A stretch of DNA of 64,000 nucleotides from Acanthosoma haemorrhoidale (taxonomy: Eukaryota; Arthropoda; Insecta; Hemiptera; Acanthosomatidae). Below, in pieces: positions 30,359-43,589 of the stretch (position 1 is its first letter; every line of letters begins with the position of its first letter). A program made the position numbers and the translations under genes. The notes under the pieces were generated by a model. The model saw nothing but the letters and a program-made list of their open reading frames with translations. It was not told the origin of the DNA and did no database searches. The stretch spans positions 79,009,189 to 79,073,188 of the forward strand of contig OV884009.1 in assembly GCA_930367205.1 (NCBI GenBank), given 5' to 3'.

Positions 30359-31165
30359 GGCTTATTATTGTTTAGTGCAGTATCGTTTAATTAGTTTTAG
30401 TGTGATAGTAGTATTGTGTAATTTCAAAGATATTTTGATCACCCACAAAGTTTTATCCTTATATGATTTTTGTTGTTTTGAGAATGGCAGCAAAAGCGCT
30501 AGTGAGTATAACAAAATACTGCTTTTTTGGCAGACATTGCTGTTGATGAATAGAAACTGAACCCAAAACCAACCACCTGGATTGGATAGTTTAAAAAATA
30601 TGTGCAAGCACGATACAAATCAAAGAAATGATATTGAGAGATACTGACGGTAGTCTTACAACAGTTTCTTAAAAAATGTATAAAATGATTGTGAAAATCA
30701 CTGGTCACTAAACCACCTCAGTCAATCAAAACCTCATTACCAACAAATACATTGTAAATGACTAAGACAATATTAAAAGCTATTGAAATCAGCTCAACGT
30801 AATAAGTGTTCAATTTATCTTGATGTCAATCAATACTTTATTTTTGTAAGTATAGTATTTTTAGAATATGTATTTTTCCGCCACCGCCATTAATCTTAAA
30901 TTGCTTCTTAAGTACTTGAGAAATCTTACAATTGGCGAAATGGGCCCGAATTATTTTACATTTAATTTTTTTGTTTGATGTTTTCAGCTGTTGTATTTTT
31001 ATCAAAAACTAACCAGTGTTTTTCGAGGTGTAGAATATACCTTCAAAATTTCAAGTCGATTAAAACATTTTACGGTCGCTATCGAAGAGATATAGACAGA
31101 CAGACATAATAAAATATAATAAATATAATAAAAAAAAAATCGCTTGAATGAATCCCCTTCAGGGG
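30359..31165 (+). repeat. Repeat family A, right part
   Basis: It resumes the repeat interrupted at 18447: CTTATTATTG, TTTTTGTTGTTTTGAGAATGGCAGCA and AGTGAGTATA all recur at 43780-44000. Its end, with a GACAGACAGACA motif (31095-31107) and preceding AGAATATACCTTCAAAATTTC, resembles 44200-44300 and 59120-59180. No coding potential beyond short frames is seen. It is an unclassified interspersed repeat of about 1 kb. Confidence 0.7.
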
Positions 31166-32609
31166 CGCCAACGACATATCATTTGACGTGCTGGTGAACG
31201 AACTTAATTAGAATTACGTGAGCTAGAGAAAATACATTTTTGGAAAAGTGCTTTCTGCTATAATTTGAAATAAGTGTACCGGCGTGAGCCATTATCACCT
31301 GAAATGTTACTTTTGTCTGTCCCGGTTGGTACAATATATGCGGTGCGTCACACTTGATTCAAAGCATTGTTATTAAATAACTAATTAGTGGTTTTAGTGA
31401 CATAAAGCAATAGTTACTGTGAATTTGAAGCATCATTCGTCTGATGGCGGAGTACACCGCACGTCAAAAGCTCTGTAATACGGATTATAAATATCTCAAT
31501 TATAACTTCTTAATTGCGTGTAAACATGAAGCGCATCACTAAAGCTCACCAAACAATACAATTACCGTAATAGCTTTCCTAATTGCAGTGATATGAGGCG
31601 ATTGTCTCAAGTATTGTTTTTGAACATCTGTCTTATGAGGCAGTACGTAATGTAATCTGAGGGTCTTGTGTTGTTACGTTGGACTGTCTGGTCCCAGGAT
31701 TGGGACCCTCGAGGCCGTCATTATTCATGGCGTCACAATTTTTCACGCTACCTATCTCCCTTGCTGGCTGGAGCACGGGCGGACAAAAACGGCTCCATTT
31801 TCTTCTTCAGAATATTTCCTTTCAGAAAACAATGTTTTAGCCCATCTTTGTTCCCTGCAATGGCTCTATTTCTTTGGTTCCTTCATTTAGAATATAATAG
31901 AATAGAAAAAAAAAAATTTCGAAGTATGAATGACAATGACGTACATTTAAAGAATTTATTTCTGTCAAACAAAGAAAACAATAATAATGACAATAAAAGG
32001 TTGTTTAAAATGAAGTCATAGATGGATCCACGTTTAAGAAACAAAAACAACAATTTGAAGTCTACACAAAACAATACGACATTAAATGAAAGCCTTTAAA
32101 TTTACACATACAACGTAACATGCTAGGTGTCAGAACATTTGGTTAAATATAGTAAACAATAAAATAAAAATAGATATGCAAAGAATAAAAGTATGGAAAT
32201 ATAATTTAAGGAATAAATCGTTCCCAAACTAGCAAGGGTTTGCCTGGATGGCGATGAGGTTGGAATAAGAGAGGTTTGAAGGTTCTTAAGGATGAAGGAT
32301 GGTTGATGTTAGGCGGGAGCGAGGAAGGAACGATCGTATGCTGCAGTTTGACGCGTATCGTATTTTTCAGGTCAGACAACAGACAACAGAAACAAAAGAC
32401 AGATAGTGGAGATCTTGTGTTCTGGGAATAGACAGAGGATTCGAACTGCACAATATCGTGTATATAAGGAAGGTGAGGAGATTGCTGGTCTATGGAACCG
32501 ATGAAATACAGTGCACGGAAGGAGGAGAAACTCCGCCACAACTCGGCATGCGGGTGGGTGAGTGACATGGGAGTGCCACGAAGACTAAGGAAAAATCTTT
32601 TCTTTTTTT
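31166..32609. other. Intergenic DNA, no gene recognised
   Basis: ORFs of up to 120 codons occur on both strands but lack recognisable motifs, and the frames overlap in antisense. No repeat match within the window was noticed. Confidence 0.45.
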
Positions 32610-33240
32610 TTCAAAATCTCTATTGTGATAAAATTAGAATCCCCCTTATTTATGGGCAATAAGTAATTGTGATCAATGTTCTCATTCATACCATATTTAC
32701 AATTCTTCATTCACTCCCTCGTTCATAGAGTATTTAAAAACAGCCCAAAGACCTTCCAAATCCACAAGGTTGTCACCTCCCTCGTGAAAGAGGAAGCGGA
32801 TTATTGGGAAGTCCCTCCTCCGCCAGCCGCGTCACGGGATACGAGCCAATGGAGGCTGGCCAAGCCACAGACGCTCAGGACATGATTGGAGAAACTGGTC
32901 ATTGCCAGGACTCCCACTGTCACGCATTTATAGCAGGTCACGAGGCAACTGCCGTTTTAATCTCCAAGGACGATAGAGTGGCACAGTGTAATGACTAGGT
33001 AGGCTAGGGGATTAGGGTGGTTGGATAGATTACTATTTCATGAACTTGGTAGGGATGAGTTCAAGAATGTAGGGTATATTAAGATTGTTATGGAGGGTTT
33101 TGTAGCTGACGTAGCAAGGGGCATTAACTATTGCTCTCAGGACTTTTTGATTGGAAGGATTGGATACCCTTGATGTTCGACTTTTTCGCTGTCCCCCCAT
33201 AGCTCTATTCCGTATGTACAGATTGGCTGTAGTATCACTA
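32610..33240 (-). mobile_element. 5'-truncated Jockey-type LINE
   Basis: On the minus strand the upstream part encodes the end of a Jockey-type reverse transcriptase (Q-P-I-C-T-Y-G-I-E-L-W-G region near 33180-33230, then N-A-P-C-Y-V-S-Y-K-T-L-H near 33080-33125), with frameshifts. A non-coding 3' region follows, with TTATCACAATAGAGATTTTG at its end (about 32612-32640). The same 3' region recurs at 45535, 53395 and 57575, so this is a multicopy family in the genome. Confidence 0.8.
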
Positions 33241-33245
33241 ATCTA

Positions 33246-33821
33246 ATGAAGAACAAATATCAGCCACATTCACTCCTCTAAATCCTCAATAAAAAAATAT
33301 GGAAAGGAATTTACAAAGTGACAGGTACTGAACATACAGCAACAAACTCCAAGAAATCAAATAGATAGTACAGCCAGAAAACTCACGATTGAGGAATAAC
33401 CAACCTAAAGAAATTGTAATAACTAGACCACGAATGGGGCGTGTATGACCGATGTTCCTGTTGTGTTAAGATATACACACCTCTTTACTAAACAAGAGCC
33501 TCCGAATACAGTAACACAACTCTAATTGTTAAACATTTACTCATAGTCTGTTGGCCAATACTAACTCTACGACTTCCAAACAACTTCGACGGAAATGCTG
33601 ACTGACAAAAGCCCACACATTACAAAATATCTTCTGTAAAACAAACTTTAAAACTAACAATGTCATAGTAGAAACATTAGCATAAATTATTGTTGGCATA
33701 CGTTCCCTTATTTGTAGTTTACCATATGACACGAATACAAGATTAATTTTTTTAATCTTTAATTTTAATTTTAATCTCATTACAATGAGAAATTTATTTT
33801 GTAGTATTGATCCCTCTATTA
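33246..33821. other. AT-rich intergenic DNA, nothing recognised
   Basis: There is no gene, repeat match or structured signal that I can support. Confidence 0.5.
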
Positions 33822-33985
33822 TTTATAATTATTAATTATTAACAGCCAGAGAAAAAATTACCAGCGAGATAGGGATCCAAACTGGGACCTCCTCAATATC
33901 GGGTGCTTTACCAACGGAGCTACCCTACCTCGGTTGACAGACCTCCCCAATGAAATATATTTTTCCAAACTCTCGTAAAGACTCT
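33822..33985 (-). repeat. tRNA-derived SINE, copy 4
   Basis: Minus strand: head with GAGAGTTTGGAAAAATA, box A-like GTAGCTCCGTTGGTAAAGC, box B-like GTTTGGATCCC, and tail TTTTTTCTCTGGCTGTTAAT followed by TTATTAATTA. Matches copies at 3215, 17650 and 17935. Confidence 0.75.
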
Positions 33986-35558
33986 TTTTTTCAAAAAAAA
34001 GTACAATATAATTGATTCAATATCTTTTAAATAGCAAAAGAAATACTCACCTCGGGACTAACTAGTTAAAAAAATGTAGTTGATTTTTTATTAAATCAAC
34101 AATATTCCAATTTTCTAATGTTGATCAGTTTAATAATTCTGAGAATTCTTGAAAATCGTAAAAATATTTTTTATAATATAGTGTCCATGATGCAGTCAAA
34201 CGAATCGAATCATCCGTGCTTGAGCTAGAGTTTAGTAGTTGAAAATAACTCAAATATTATTCTATGAAGTGGCCAGTCTTCAATGGGCTAGGAAGGGTGT
34301 AGCCGATTAGAGCGTAATACTGACTCAATTCTGTATATATTAATCCCAATCAAAGAGAAATGGAAACGTTTCCATGCTACGGCATAGTTGCTATAACTAG
34401 TTTTTTTTCTCGACAATATGCAACATAACGTTTAACTGATCATGGTTCAGAACTGATTAAACTGTCATTAAAGACGCTGCAGAAAAATAGACTGAAGAAT
34501 ACTAATTACTGTGATATAAACCGTCCACCAGATTGTGTTTAAATACACATATAAACAACGAGACTAATACTCTGTTGACTACAATGTTTATTACATATCC
34601 ACTTACCAATAGAAATTAGATAAGATATACAATCCTTATTATGCAAACATAGCATAGAAACTATATTATGTAAACATTATGGCATGAATAATAAATAAAC
34701 TAATGATTTCTGTTCATAATTATCTTGTACACAGTACTGAATTATAAATAAAACAAAACCACATTATTAAATTATAGAATAGCATCTAACTATTACTGAC
34801 TGAAATGTCTGGAGCCGATTCTATTACTTCTTAGCATCAGACAAATGAGTTCAACTAATTCCGAGCTTTCCTGACGTTATTTTTTATTTTAAAACATACA
34901 AATTTACAAGTAAAATTAAAACAAACCCCTGGTAATTTATAGTGCATGTTTATATGATAACAATTCGGAATGGTTGACCACAATTTCCATTTTATGTTTC
35001 GCTGCAGTTAATGAAACTGTCTCCCTCCAGCCCTTAATTACAGTTCATGTGACTTTGCGTGCTTAGTTTTTTTATTAAGTACTTAGTTATAATTAACTAT
35101 CGATCCGAAAAAAAATAATTGAGTTTCTATTATTATAATTCTAGATGGATGGATTGTAATAATATATGTCTCAGCCACTTCTTCTTTCATCATATATTAT
35201 TAGTAACTTTTTTTGTACTGTATTAATCATTGACTCGTATAAATAAATATGGGAACAATCAAAAAAGTACTTAAAAAAAAAATGTTGGGATGGTACAAAC
35301 CCGCACTAGATCCTATTTCAAAGCCTGGACGAAGTAGTGATTAACAATCTGTTAATGTGGTAAATGTTTTAATCATGGTTTTAGTCAAAGAAGTCAATTT
35401 TCATCGATATTCGTTGACTCGATAACAGATACATATTTCCTGTAATAAATAATATGCAGTTAAATAAGTGGTATAATAAATAATTGTGACTGTCAATTAA
35501 CGAATTTCCTTTCCATTCTTCCAGAGCTTTGTCACCCCCCCCCCCCCCCGAAGTCGGA
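33986..35558. other. AT-rich intergenic DNA with poly-C run
   Basis: No gene is seen. A pure run of 15 C at 35535-35549 interrupts AT-rich DNA just before the ORF at 35559. The rest is unremarkable. Confidence 0.5.
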
Positions 35559-35858
35559 CTAAACTGAGGCATTGGTCTCAGAATCTATTGTAGCACGCTG
35601 CAGACAAATACCAATACCTCGTGCCAATTTGTAAGTGAATCCCCCTCCAATGTTCCTCATGTCGGCGAACGTGGCGTTAATGTAAAACGAACGGTGGCTC
35701 GGAAAAATAAATGAGTCTCTAACATCTAGAACAAACACAACTCGATGAGGTAATCTGTCAATCTGTCGAAGGTGATTGCTTTCTTCCCACTGAAGCAAAT
35801 CATCTACGTACCCCAGAATCCCATCTCGATTGCTATCCATTATACAATGTCTATACAT
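35559..35858 (-). CDS. Hypothetical ORF, 99 codons, possible exon or small gene
   Basis: The frame contains M-D-S-N-R-D-G-I-L-G-Y-V-D-D-L-L-Q-W from an internal ATG at 35840, then R-V-V-F-V-L-D-V-R-D-S-F-I-F-P and G-G-G-F-T-Y-K-L-A-R-G. Composition is protein-like and the GC content is higher than in the flanks. A TATA-rich stretch lies 30-60 bases upstream of the outer ATG, and the frame ends in TAG next to a poly-C run. I do not recognise the protein, and no adjoining exon was found. It could be a decayed transposon or viral piece. Confidence 0.3.
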   Translation of the reverse strand: MYRHCIMDSNRDGILGYVDDLLQWEESNHLRQIDRLPHRVVFVLDVRDSFIFPSHRSFYINATFADMRNIGGGFTYKLARGIGICLQRATIDSETNASV

Positions 35859-38800
35859 TTATACGATTATATAATATATATAAGTATATTATTATTATTT
35901 GAGGTATTGATGGCCAAAAAAGAGACATCAACAAATATTTGCACTATGGGCTGTTCATCAAGTTTTAGACACTCAAAAATATTATTTTATTGAATACGTA
36001 TCATTTAACAGTCAACGTTTAGGAGGACTACAATTTTGAAACAAATAAGAGTTATATTGAAGAAACAAGATATATGCAAATGTTTGTAATGAATAAATAT
36101 TTTTCCCACTTTTTTATTTAATAAATTATTTGCTCGCAATATTCTAAATTTTTACTTTTTATTATGTTTTTTTTTTATAACGCGCAAAATTTTTTCAAAA
36201 CTGTATTCCTTGATGATGACTCCTGCTCAGGTGAAACGTTGACTGTTAAATATTTTGTTTAGCATATTTTGTTTTCATTACTTAAAAAAAAAAATATTTT
36301 AATTTTCACTGCCTAAAATTTTCTCCGTCCACCGTGAATTAAATAGCACCAATTAAAATACACGTGAAAGGGATAAAAACAATATAAAAATACATTTCAT
36401 AAATACTTATTATAAAATTATTATGAAAAAATTACTTTTTTGAAGTTTATTGTCTAAGACATCTGAGTGAAAATCGCTTTTACAAAATATTTAAAAAACT
36501 GTAAATATCCAAGATATTGACGAATTTTACTTTTTGGCCACCGACGTTATTTTTTGGGATATTTTTTTCATTACAGCCTTAGAGATGGCCAAAAAATAAC
36601 TTCAGAAATCTTTTAGTGGCACAATGAACCGCCCTATTTTACATAAAACAAACTATTTTGTTTAAAAAAAAAAAAATATCGCCTTTCTACAAATATTTAA
36701 GGGTAATGTTGATACTGACATGTAATGGAACCACCTTTTATCAATTTTTTTTTTTTTGTTCATATTAACCCTTATTTTATTTCAACCAATTTAACAAGCG
36801 TATTTTCAGTTGTTGTGGAATATGCCATTAAAATTTAAGTTTACATATGAAACACAAGTTCATAATTGAATTTAGAAACAAATAGTCGATCGAAATAAAA
36901 TCCTGGACGTGTCCCAGTTGTAAATCCCGTCACGTTATACCTATTTTAATTAACATGTTTACTTACAGTTTATAATAGTTAGCTAACGATACTTGAAATG
37001 AAGGCAAATTTGAAAATTTCTATCTGATCATTCTTGTATGTTTCTCAGCATCATCATTGTGATGATAAGATTAGTTACGAAGATAGCTCTGTAACTCACA
37101 AATAGACATTCTCAGTACGTTTCTTTGCAGATGCGTGAGGAATGTGAAGCTTCTACAATTAGATTTCTCCCTTGTATGCAAAAAAAATTAATTACTCGTG
37201 AAATTAAATTTTGTTTTTAATATGGTTGTTAATTCAATTGATAACTGTTCTCACTAATGAGATGATGGTAGAGAGCCATTCTCAGATATTGATATAGCAT
37301 TCTCAACAGAAGAACAGCTATCGCATTTTAATTTACATTAAATGATTGTACCACAATTATTTTTTTAATTGGGTATGAAAAAAACTAGGAACTCTTCTCA
37401 TCCCCGTGTCTTTTTACTATGTAATTAAAAATTAATTATTTTTCAGTCATACCAAGTAGGCTATCAAATCAGAGATCTTTGCCCATGATTGTCAATGATC
37501 GTCATTAAAACAGCATCGTGTTCGAAAGTTTAACTCGACCGAGTTTTTAGTTTTTTCCACTAGAATGGTAGTTCGAGTTCATGAAAAAATAAAATCGGCC
37601 CTTAAATCATGAAGGATATAATTATAATTAATAAGTATTGAATTATTAAATTATTATGTCCTGATAAATGATATGTAACTTGCGCTTCACGTACAGAAAT
37701 GATATTCCGTTTGATGTCCCTTTGATGTTAAAAATAGCAGCCAACCGCTATAAAAAAAAATGATATTAATAAATTACTCTAAAATGAAAAAATGAGTGTT
37801 TTTCTATCATACTTATTAGGGTGTCAAAGTGAAGCTCTCTCGTCTTGATTAACAATGCGAATAACGCGTTGGGGGACCCTACGTCGAGGAACGTAACATT
37901 ACTGTTGGTAGCGAGTTAGACGTTAGTGTTAGAGCGTGTTAGTTTAAAGTCGTTTCAGATATCAGAACTGTCCGTCTTCCATCCTTTAACAATCTCTTCC
38001 TTCTTGTAAATATCATTTTGTCTATAATTGCCACAGGTAGGAGAATACTCTAGATCTCCTAATATTGAGGTAAGCGATTAATTTTATATTGCCCAACTCG
38101 TTTCGCGATAATTTCATATTACAAAATTATTTAGTTTATTTATTCGTTATTATTATTGGTTATTTAGTTTTTCCCCTAACCCATATTTTTTATTTCATAT
38201 AAACTAAATATATACAATTATTACATATTGAGATAAAGAGGGCTCCTTTTACTCCAATGCTGGATTTTAAGCAGTTTTTATAAAAATAACACTATCATAT
38301 TACAGTTTAAAAATCAATCAGTCCTCAAACTAGCGCACGTACAAATCGTTTTCGCAACCGTAATGAAAACCCTTAATTGCTTGATACAACACACTTTAAT
38401 TTTTGTGATTAGTGAGAAGGTGATTAATTCTTACCGGCTTGAAGGTATTATAACTTATATTATAACTCGGGAATAATAAAGTAAATGTTTTTTATCATAT
38501 TATTACAGATCATGAAGTCATTAATAATATGTATTATGTGGCAGGGCTTTGGCTATCAACATATCGTTAAAATACTGTTCACGATCACAACAAACCCTTA
38601 ATTGTTAGATACAGTATCACAATTGACTATCTTTCATCATGATTAGGAGACGTTAGGAATTTTCCAGTACAGTCATGATTCCGACAACCGTACGCGTTGT
38701 TTGCACTGCTACATTGGCCACATTAGCGAAGAACAATGCCCCCTTTCATCCCCCCTTGAGACAATGAGGCTGCGGGTCCACATCCAGGAATATTAGACAC

Positions 38801-41271
38801 CTCGTTCGAATTGAGGTTCTACTTACATTTTGGTACGATCGCATACGATACAAAAAATAAATGCTTAATCATTTACAGCCTAAGGAAAATTACTGGATCC
38901 CCAATTTCTAGTCGGGTGCTCTACCTCGACCTTCACCAAGCAGTCATAACTTATAGTTTCTGAGCAGGGATTTTAAAAGTTAAGGAGTTTAAAAAGTTAT
39001 GGAAATGCTTTCGTCTTACATGTTTTAAATTCCATAATATGACTCATAAATAACAGGCAAACAGATAAGAGGTGGTAGCAACATACCTGAATGAAAGTAG
39101 AGCCTCTCTCTTCGATATTGGAAATTAATTGAGCAAATTTGGGAGAGCGCAACAGCGCCACGAGTTTTTCATTATCAGCCTGAGGTAACTGGAGGGTGCA
39201 AAATTTCCCAACAAAAAATCGAAACTTGGCATTGAGTTTACTCTAAAATTACACAACAGTAAGTAATATAACGGTGTGCTGCGCCGCCAGCAATCAACAG
39301 AACAGAAACTTGCTGCATTGCTGTTATCTCGCAGATAATAATGACATTTATCCCCGAACTGTTCACTGGAACAGTCTGTGCTAGTCATAATGCTTCCCAT
39401 GTTAGAACTTATGTCACACATTATGACATACTGTGATCATGACAACACTCATCGGTACATGCTTCATACCTATTCAAATTCTATGATGAATTTTAAGTAA
39501 TTTTATTTCCTCAATGATTCTAAAGAGGTTTCTATGAAATTGTCCACTAAGCAGTGAATCCAAATATAAGTTATCTTGTTATTACTTTTTTTTTTTTACT
39601 GGTTTCGCTCGTTTAATCAAAATAAAAAAACCTTTATTGTCTGTTCACCCGTGTGTCAGTTCTAGTATTTATGTCCTGACATGAATTATGTGTTGTACTA
39701 TTTCAAACTATATTTACAAAAATTCATTACAACTGTCATTAACATCATGCTTACAACTTTAATTTAACTAGTGTTTTATCAAGGCATGTTACTTTGCCTT
39801 TAAGTTCTATATTACGCTATATTACGCTACTTGGGGCCTAAGTGGACTATAATTATCTAAAGTCATTAATGCTGCTATCAAAACTCTATTCGCTGTTTTT
39901 TTTTCATGTATAGGGAGGAAATTTCGCATAAAAGTTTTACTTTAAATCGTCGTAATATCAATCATGTGAAAAAAAATTAAGGGTCAATCATTAATCAATA
40001 AACAAATAATCGTTATCCCATCATATTAAGTAGTGTATCAAATAAATTATCTCAAATTTCTTATTAACAATATGCGATATTACGGCTTTAGTGGAATGTT
40101 AATACATATATAATTGAAACATATAATGTTCGTAATATAAATATGTTGTATTACTGAGTAGAAATTTGATTAAAATTCAGGTTTTGGGGATTCTGTGGTA
40201 CAGACTACAGTCTGATGTTGTGCAACAGAAATTTCGAAAATCGCGTCTGCGAAACAACGATTACTGCGGAGAGAAAAACATGACAAATATTTCAGGGTTT
40301 ATAGATGTACAATATCTGCAACGTGACTTCGGCCGGAGAAAATTGTTATTAGTGGTTAGGTAAGGCGATAGTTCCAAGTGATTACCTGCCCAACGGCTGT
40401 ATAATTGGTGACGCGTTGCCTATTTGTCAACAGTGCGCATAAATGGATCAAGTCACTGATTGCGGACCGCTATTCAGCGAACAACAATCGATAACGTAGC
40501 CTCTAGATATGAAACACCCGCTCACCTCTCTAATTTTCTTCTGCTCTTCTGTTAGGTATTAACCGACACTGCCTTCATCTCAAGTGCATTGCGATGAGTT
40601 CAAGTTATCGGATCTTCGTACATTGTGAAAATAGGATGTTAAGCCAATGCACGATGCAACATTTCACTCAATAAAGTGCTTTTAGTTCAACATAGCAAAC
40701 CATTGAAATGTCAGGAACAAATTATTTTTCATCCTTGTTATTCTAAGGAGTAGATTTAAAATGTAGTGCTTAATTGACGCAATAGACCGTTCAGAAGACA
40801 CCATCTTCTTTCTCATACAAGAACCTGATGCATACACACTATGTTGTCGAAACGTTCTATATTAATAAACTTGATGAATTCTAACAGCTCTCTTTTATCA
40901 ACCTAAGGCCTAAGCCAACAACAAACTCTTCTGCTCATAAAAGTTTCTGGTTTTTAGGGGAAAATGACTTTTTTTGTAGTTGACTCAACTAACTGAAATC
41001 GTGCAGTTGTGTGTTTATTTCGTCGTAAAATAACCATCAACGCCTTTATTGAGTGCATTTGAACAGCCAGCGATGTAAGCCTGAGGAGGCAACCCAGACA
41101 CATAACTTCTCGGACCAAACACGTTCTTAAAATGGTACGTCATCATGTTCGATCACAGAATGTTGAGGCTTTAGCGGACTATATTGTAATATACAATACT
41201 ATATATATTATTGTAAATTCATTAAAACTTTCATCATAAGTGTATTCGCATTTTTTTTTTTTGGTGACTCC
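35859..41271. other. Long AT-rich intergenic stretch
   Basis: No gene is supported. A degenerate SINE head lies at about 38876-38945 (minus; GGTAGAGCACCCGACTAG). Around 36215-36245 (CAGGTGAAACGTTGAC) and 40838-40890 (GTTGTCGAAACGTTCTATAT, AATAAACTTGATGA) are probable LINE 3' ends. A GC-richer patch at 37840-37960 (TTGGTAGCGAGTTAGACGTT) may be an LTR or 5' UTR remnant, unproven. Confidence 0.45.
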
Positions 41272-41331
41272 AGTTACATGATGTGCTGCATGAAAGTTTT
41301 AAACGACGGCCCAGATATGCTAAAAATAAAA
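41272..41331 (+). repeat. Short dispersed repeat, paired with 42607-42661
   Basis: GTGCTGCATGAAAGTTTTAA and the following GGCCCAGATATGCTAAAAAT recur with a few changes at 42607-42661. The two lie in the same orientation about 1.3 kb apart. Confidence 0.6.
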
Positions 41332-41427
41332 TTAGGCTTATGAATAATAACGAATACGAATAAAACTTATCAATAAATTAATTGTGATAAAAAATTTAAA
41401 GATCTCGAGGTCCAAATTAGTAATATA

Positions 41428-41578
41428 TGTTGGGGCTAAGTTGAGTCCAGGCGCCGCTAGTGCCTGGACTCAAACATATGTTATCTGTATATGTTTACAG
41501 GTAATACCTATAGATAGAGGTATCTTGGACTAAATAAAGCAGTCTTGTTATAACGTTATACGTGTTCTTATTACCAAC
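41428..41578 (+). mobile_element. Possible Ty1/copia-type solo LTR
   Basis: About 151 bp begins TGTTGGGG and ends ACCAAC, the short inverted ends common in Ty1/copia LTRs, with an AATAAA signal at about 41533. A 12-bp perfect stem (TTGAGTCCAGGC, 41441-41452, with its complement at 41462-41473) sits near the start. No clean 5-bp flanking duplication is seen, so the call is tentative. Confidence 0.4.
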
Positions 41579-42018
41579 CTTTCTTAGCTTGTAATTCAAT
41601 AAACATTAACTGCTATTGTGAATTACAAACTGTAAATGAAATATTTTTCACAAACCCTAACGATTATGTGAATCATCACAGTTGAATTATTAATAGCAAC
41701 CGTTGCAAAAACATTTGAGGGTCTGACCCTATTGGCTGTGATGGCATATTTTTATAAGTAGGACAATATCTTTGGGGGGAAAAAGAAAGGGGGGAAAGTG
41801 TAGGATTGAGTATAAATACTATTTGAAACGGCCAAAGTAGTTGGGGCCTGTAGAAATTCATCAAGCGACTTTATTCTCGTCATGAAAGAAAGGAAGAGAG
41901 CTTTCACCGTATTAACTTTCCTTGAGTCAATCGTCAAATGGCGGTCCAATCGGTGATATGATTAAGGCACATATTTTAATTGTGATTCAGCGATTTTTAG
42001 GTTTCATCAGTTTTATAA

Positions 42019-42170
42019 TGCTAAAAGTAGAAGGGGCCTGAGCAGAACTGTGTACCTGCATCGTGACTTCATGGAAGTAATATTTGTATAAACCAGTGTT
42101 TTACTTGTACTTCATAATAAAGCTTTTCTTTCTTTTCTTTTAAAATACTCTCCTCTTCAAAGATTATTTA
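42019..42170 (+). repeat. Repeat family B, short copy
   Basis: CTAAAAGTAGAAGGGGCC, CGTGACTTCATGGAAGT and CATAATAAAGCTTTTCTTTC recur, inverted, at 47385-47725. The AATAAAG is a polyadenylation-type signal, so this is probably the 3' end of a retroelement. The middle of about 190 bp is missing here. Confidence 0.65.
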
Positions 42171-43589
42171 ACTATCGATTTTTTTTTTTTTTTTTTTTTT
42201 CAAAATGAGAAACCTTTATATTTTCACATTGCCTGATCTGGTATTAGTGTTTCCCCTGTTCAAGATAGAGGCATGGAGGTCTCATTGCACACGAGGAAGG
42301 CTTGGGAATTACAGCAATCTCCCCGAAACTTAATTAATTGATTGCTTTTACAAAAAAATAAATATTTTTAAAATTTTTAGTAGGGTATAAAATTAAAAGA
42401 TCACGCCAATCAACATGTAATTTGTGCTCTTTTTTTTATATAGTTGCTTTCACTCAAGTTAATAACACTGCTATTAACATGCGATTCTTAATTAGCAGTG
42501 TTTTTTTTAGAGGCATGAAATATTTCATGGTAGTCCTATTCAATGCTAAAATTGAATTCAACCTTTAATTAATACCAAGCAATATGTGTTGATGGTTTAG
42601 TGGAGGGAAGATATGCTGCATGAAAGGTTTAATCGATGCCCCAGAGATGCTAAAAAATGCGCTTCCTGATACCAGACCTCGCAGCATATCTTCTACCGAA
42701 AATTCCCCCCCCCCCCTAAATTGGGGAATCCCAGACAATATAATGTAATAAACGTAAGACTGAACCTTGGCAGTGATGTACTGAAAACCAAGTGGGCTGT
42801 GTTCCGAGAAAGATAAATGTCAATATTCCTTTTTAGTGTTCATCAGGAAAGGTTTTACTCGAAATGATGCAGCGAGAACCGTTTATGGGACAAAGCGTAG
42901 GCAGCAAAAATTCGCATTTGATTCATGTTCGGCGAATCGATGACTGTATACGTTTTATAAATTTATTTTCATAGTATCACTGAGGAAAATTATAAAGAAT
43001 TTTCCCAAACGTGAGTATGAATTGAAACGGAACCACGCACTCTGTCGTATCGATCGACTTTCCACGAATTTAATCATTTCACTTATTTGCTCAAGTTTGC
43101 TATTTGAAGAAAATTTTTAGCAAAACGATTGCCAAACACTACAGGATAAGAAGTAACAAGAAATATTTATTGTTAAAGTCCACCTTGAATGAATATATTG
43201 AAGTAATAGTTTCAAGGTTTATACCTTTTTTTTATTTAAATTGTTTTTTTTAATGTATTTAAGAAAAATTAGGGAAGTGAAGAAACCGTATCCAGAGATA
43301 GCCCAGTAGTCAACATGCCTAAAGAAACTTATGAAATGATTGTAAAAAAAAATAATAAGTATTCCGGATAAAACTACTTCATTTCAACAATCTCGGTCAT
43401 TAAAAATCGACTTTCCAACATAAAAATAATGTAAATAGCTATAATATTGACATAAAAACCCGGCTTGGAACGTACGATTTGAGTCTCACATTAAATACAT
43501 GATGTTTCTTGGCTCTCAAATCTTTAATATCATTGATTTGATTTTTGAATTACAGTTTTTGACGTACTTAATATTATTCATTTTTAATT
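42171..43589. other. AT-rich intergenic DNA with poly-T and poly-C runs
   Basis: There is no gene. Poly-T at about 42179-42200 and 12 C at 42705-42716. The repeat at 42607-42661 partners 41272-41331. Confidence 0.5.

Noticed and set aside
31668..32568. Overlapping 117- and 120-codon ORFs on opposite strands
   Set aside because: Neither shows motifs or codon bias.
37840..38070. LTR or 5' UTR exon suggested by GC-richer DNA with TTGGTAGCGAGTTAG
   Set aside because: No partner copy, primer site or clear splice pair could be established.
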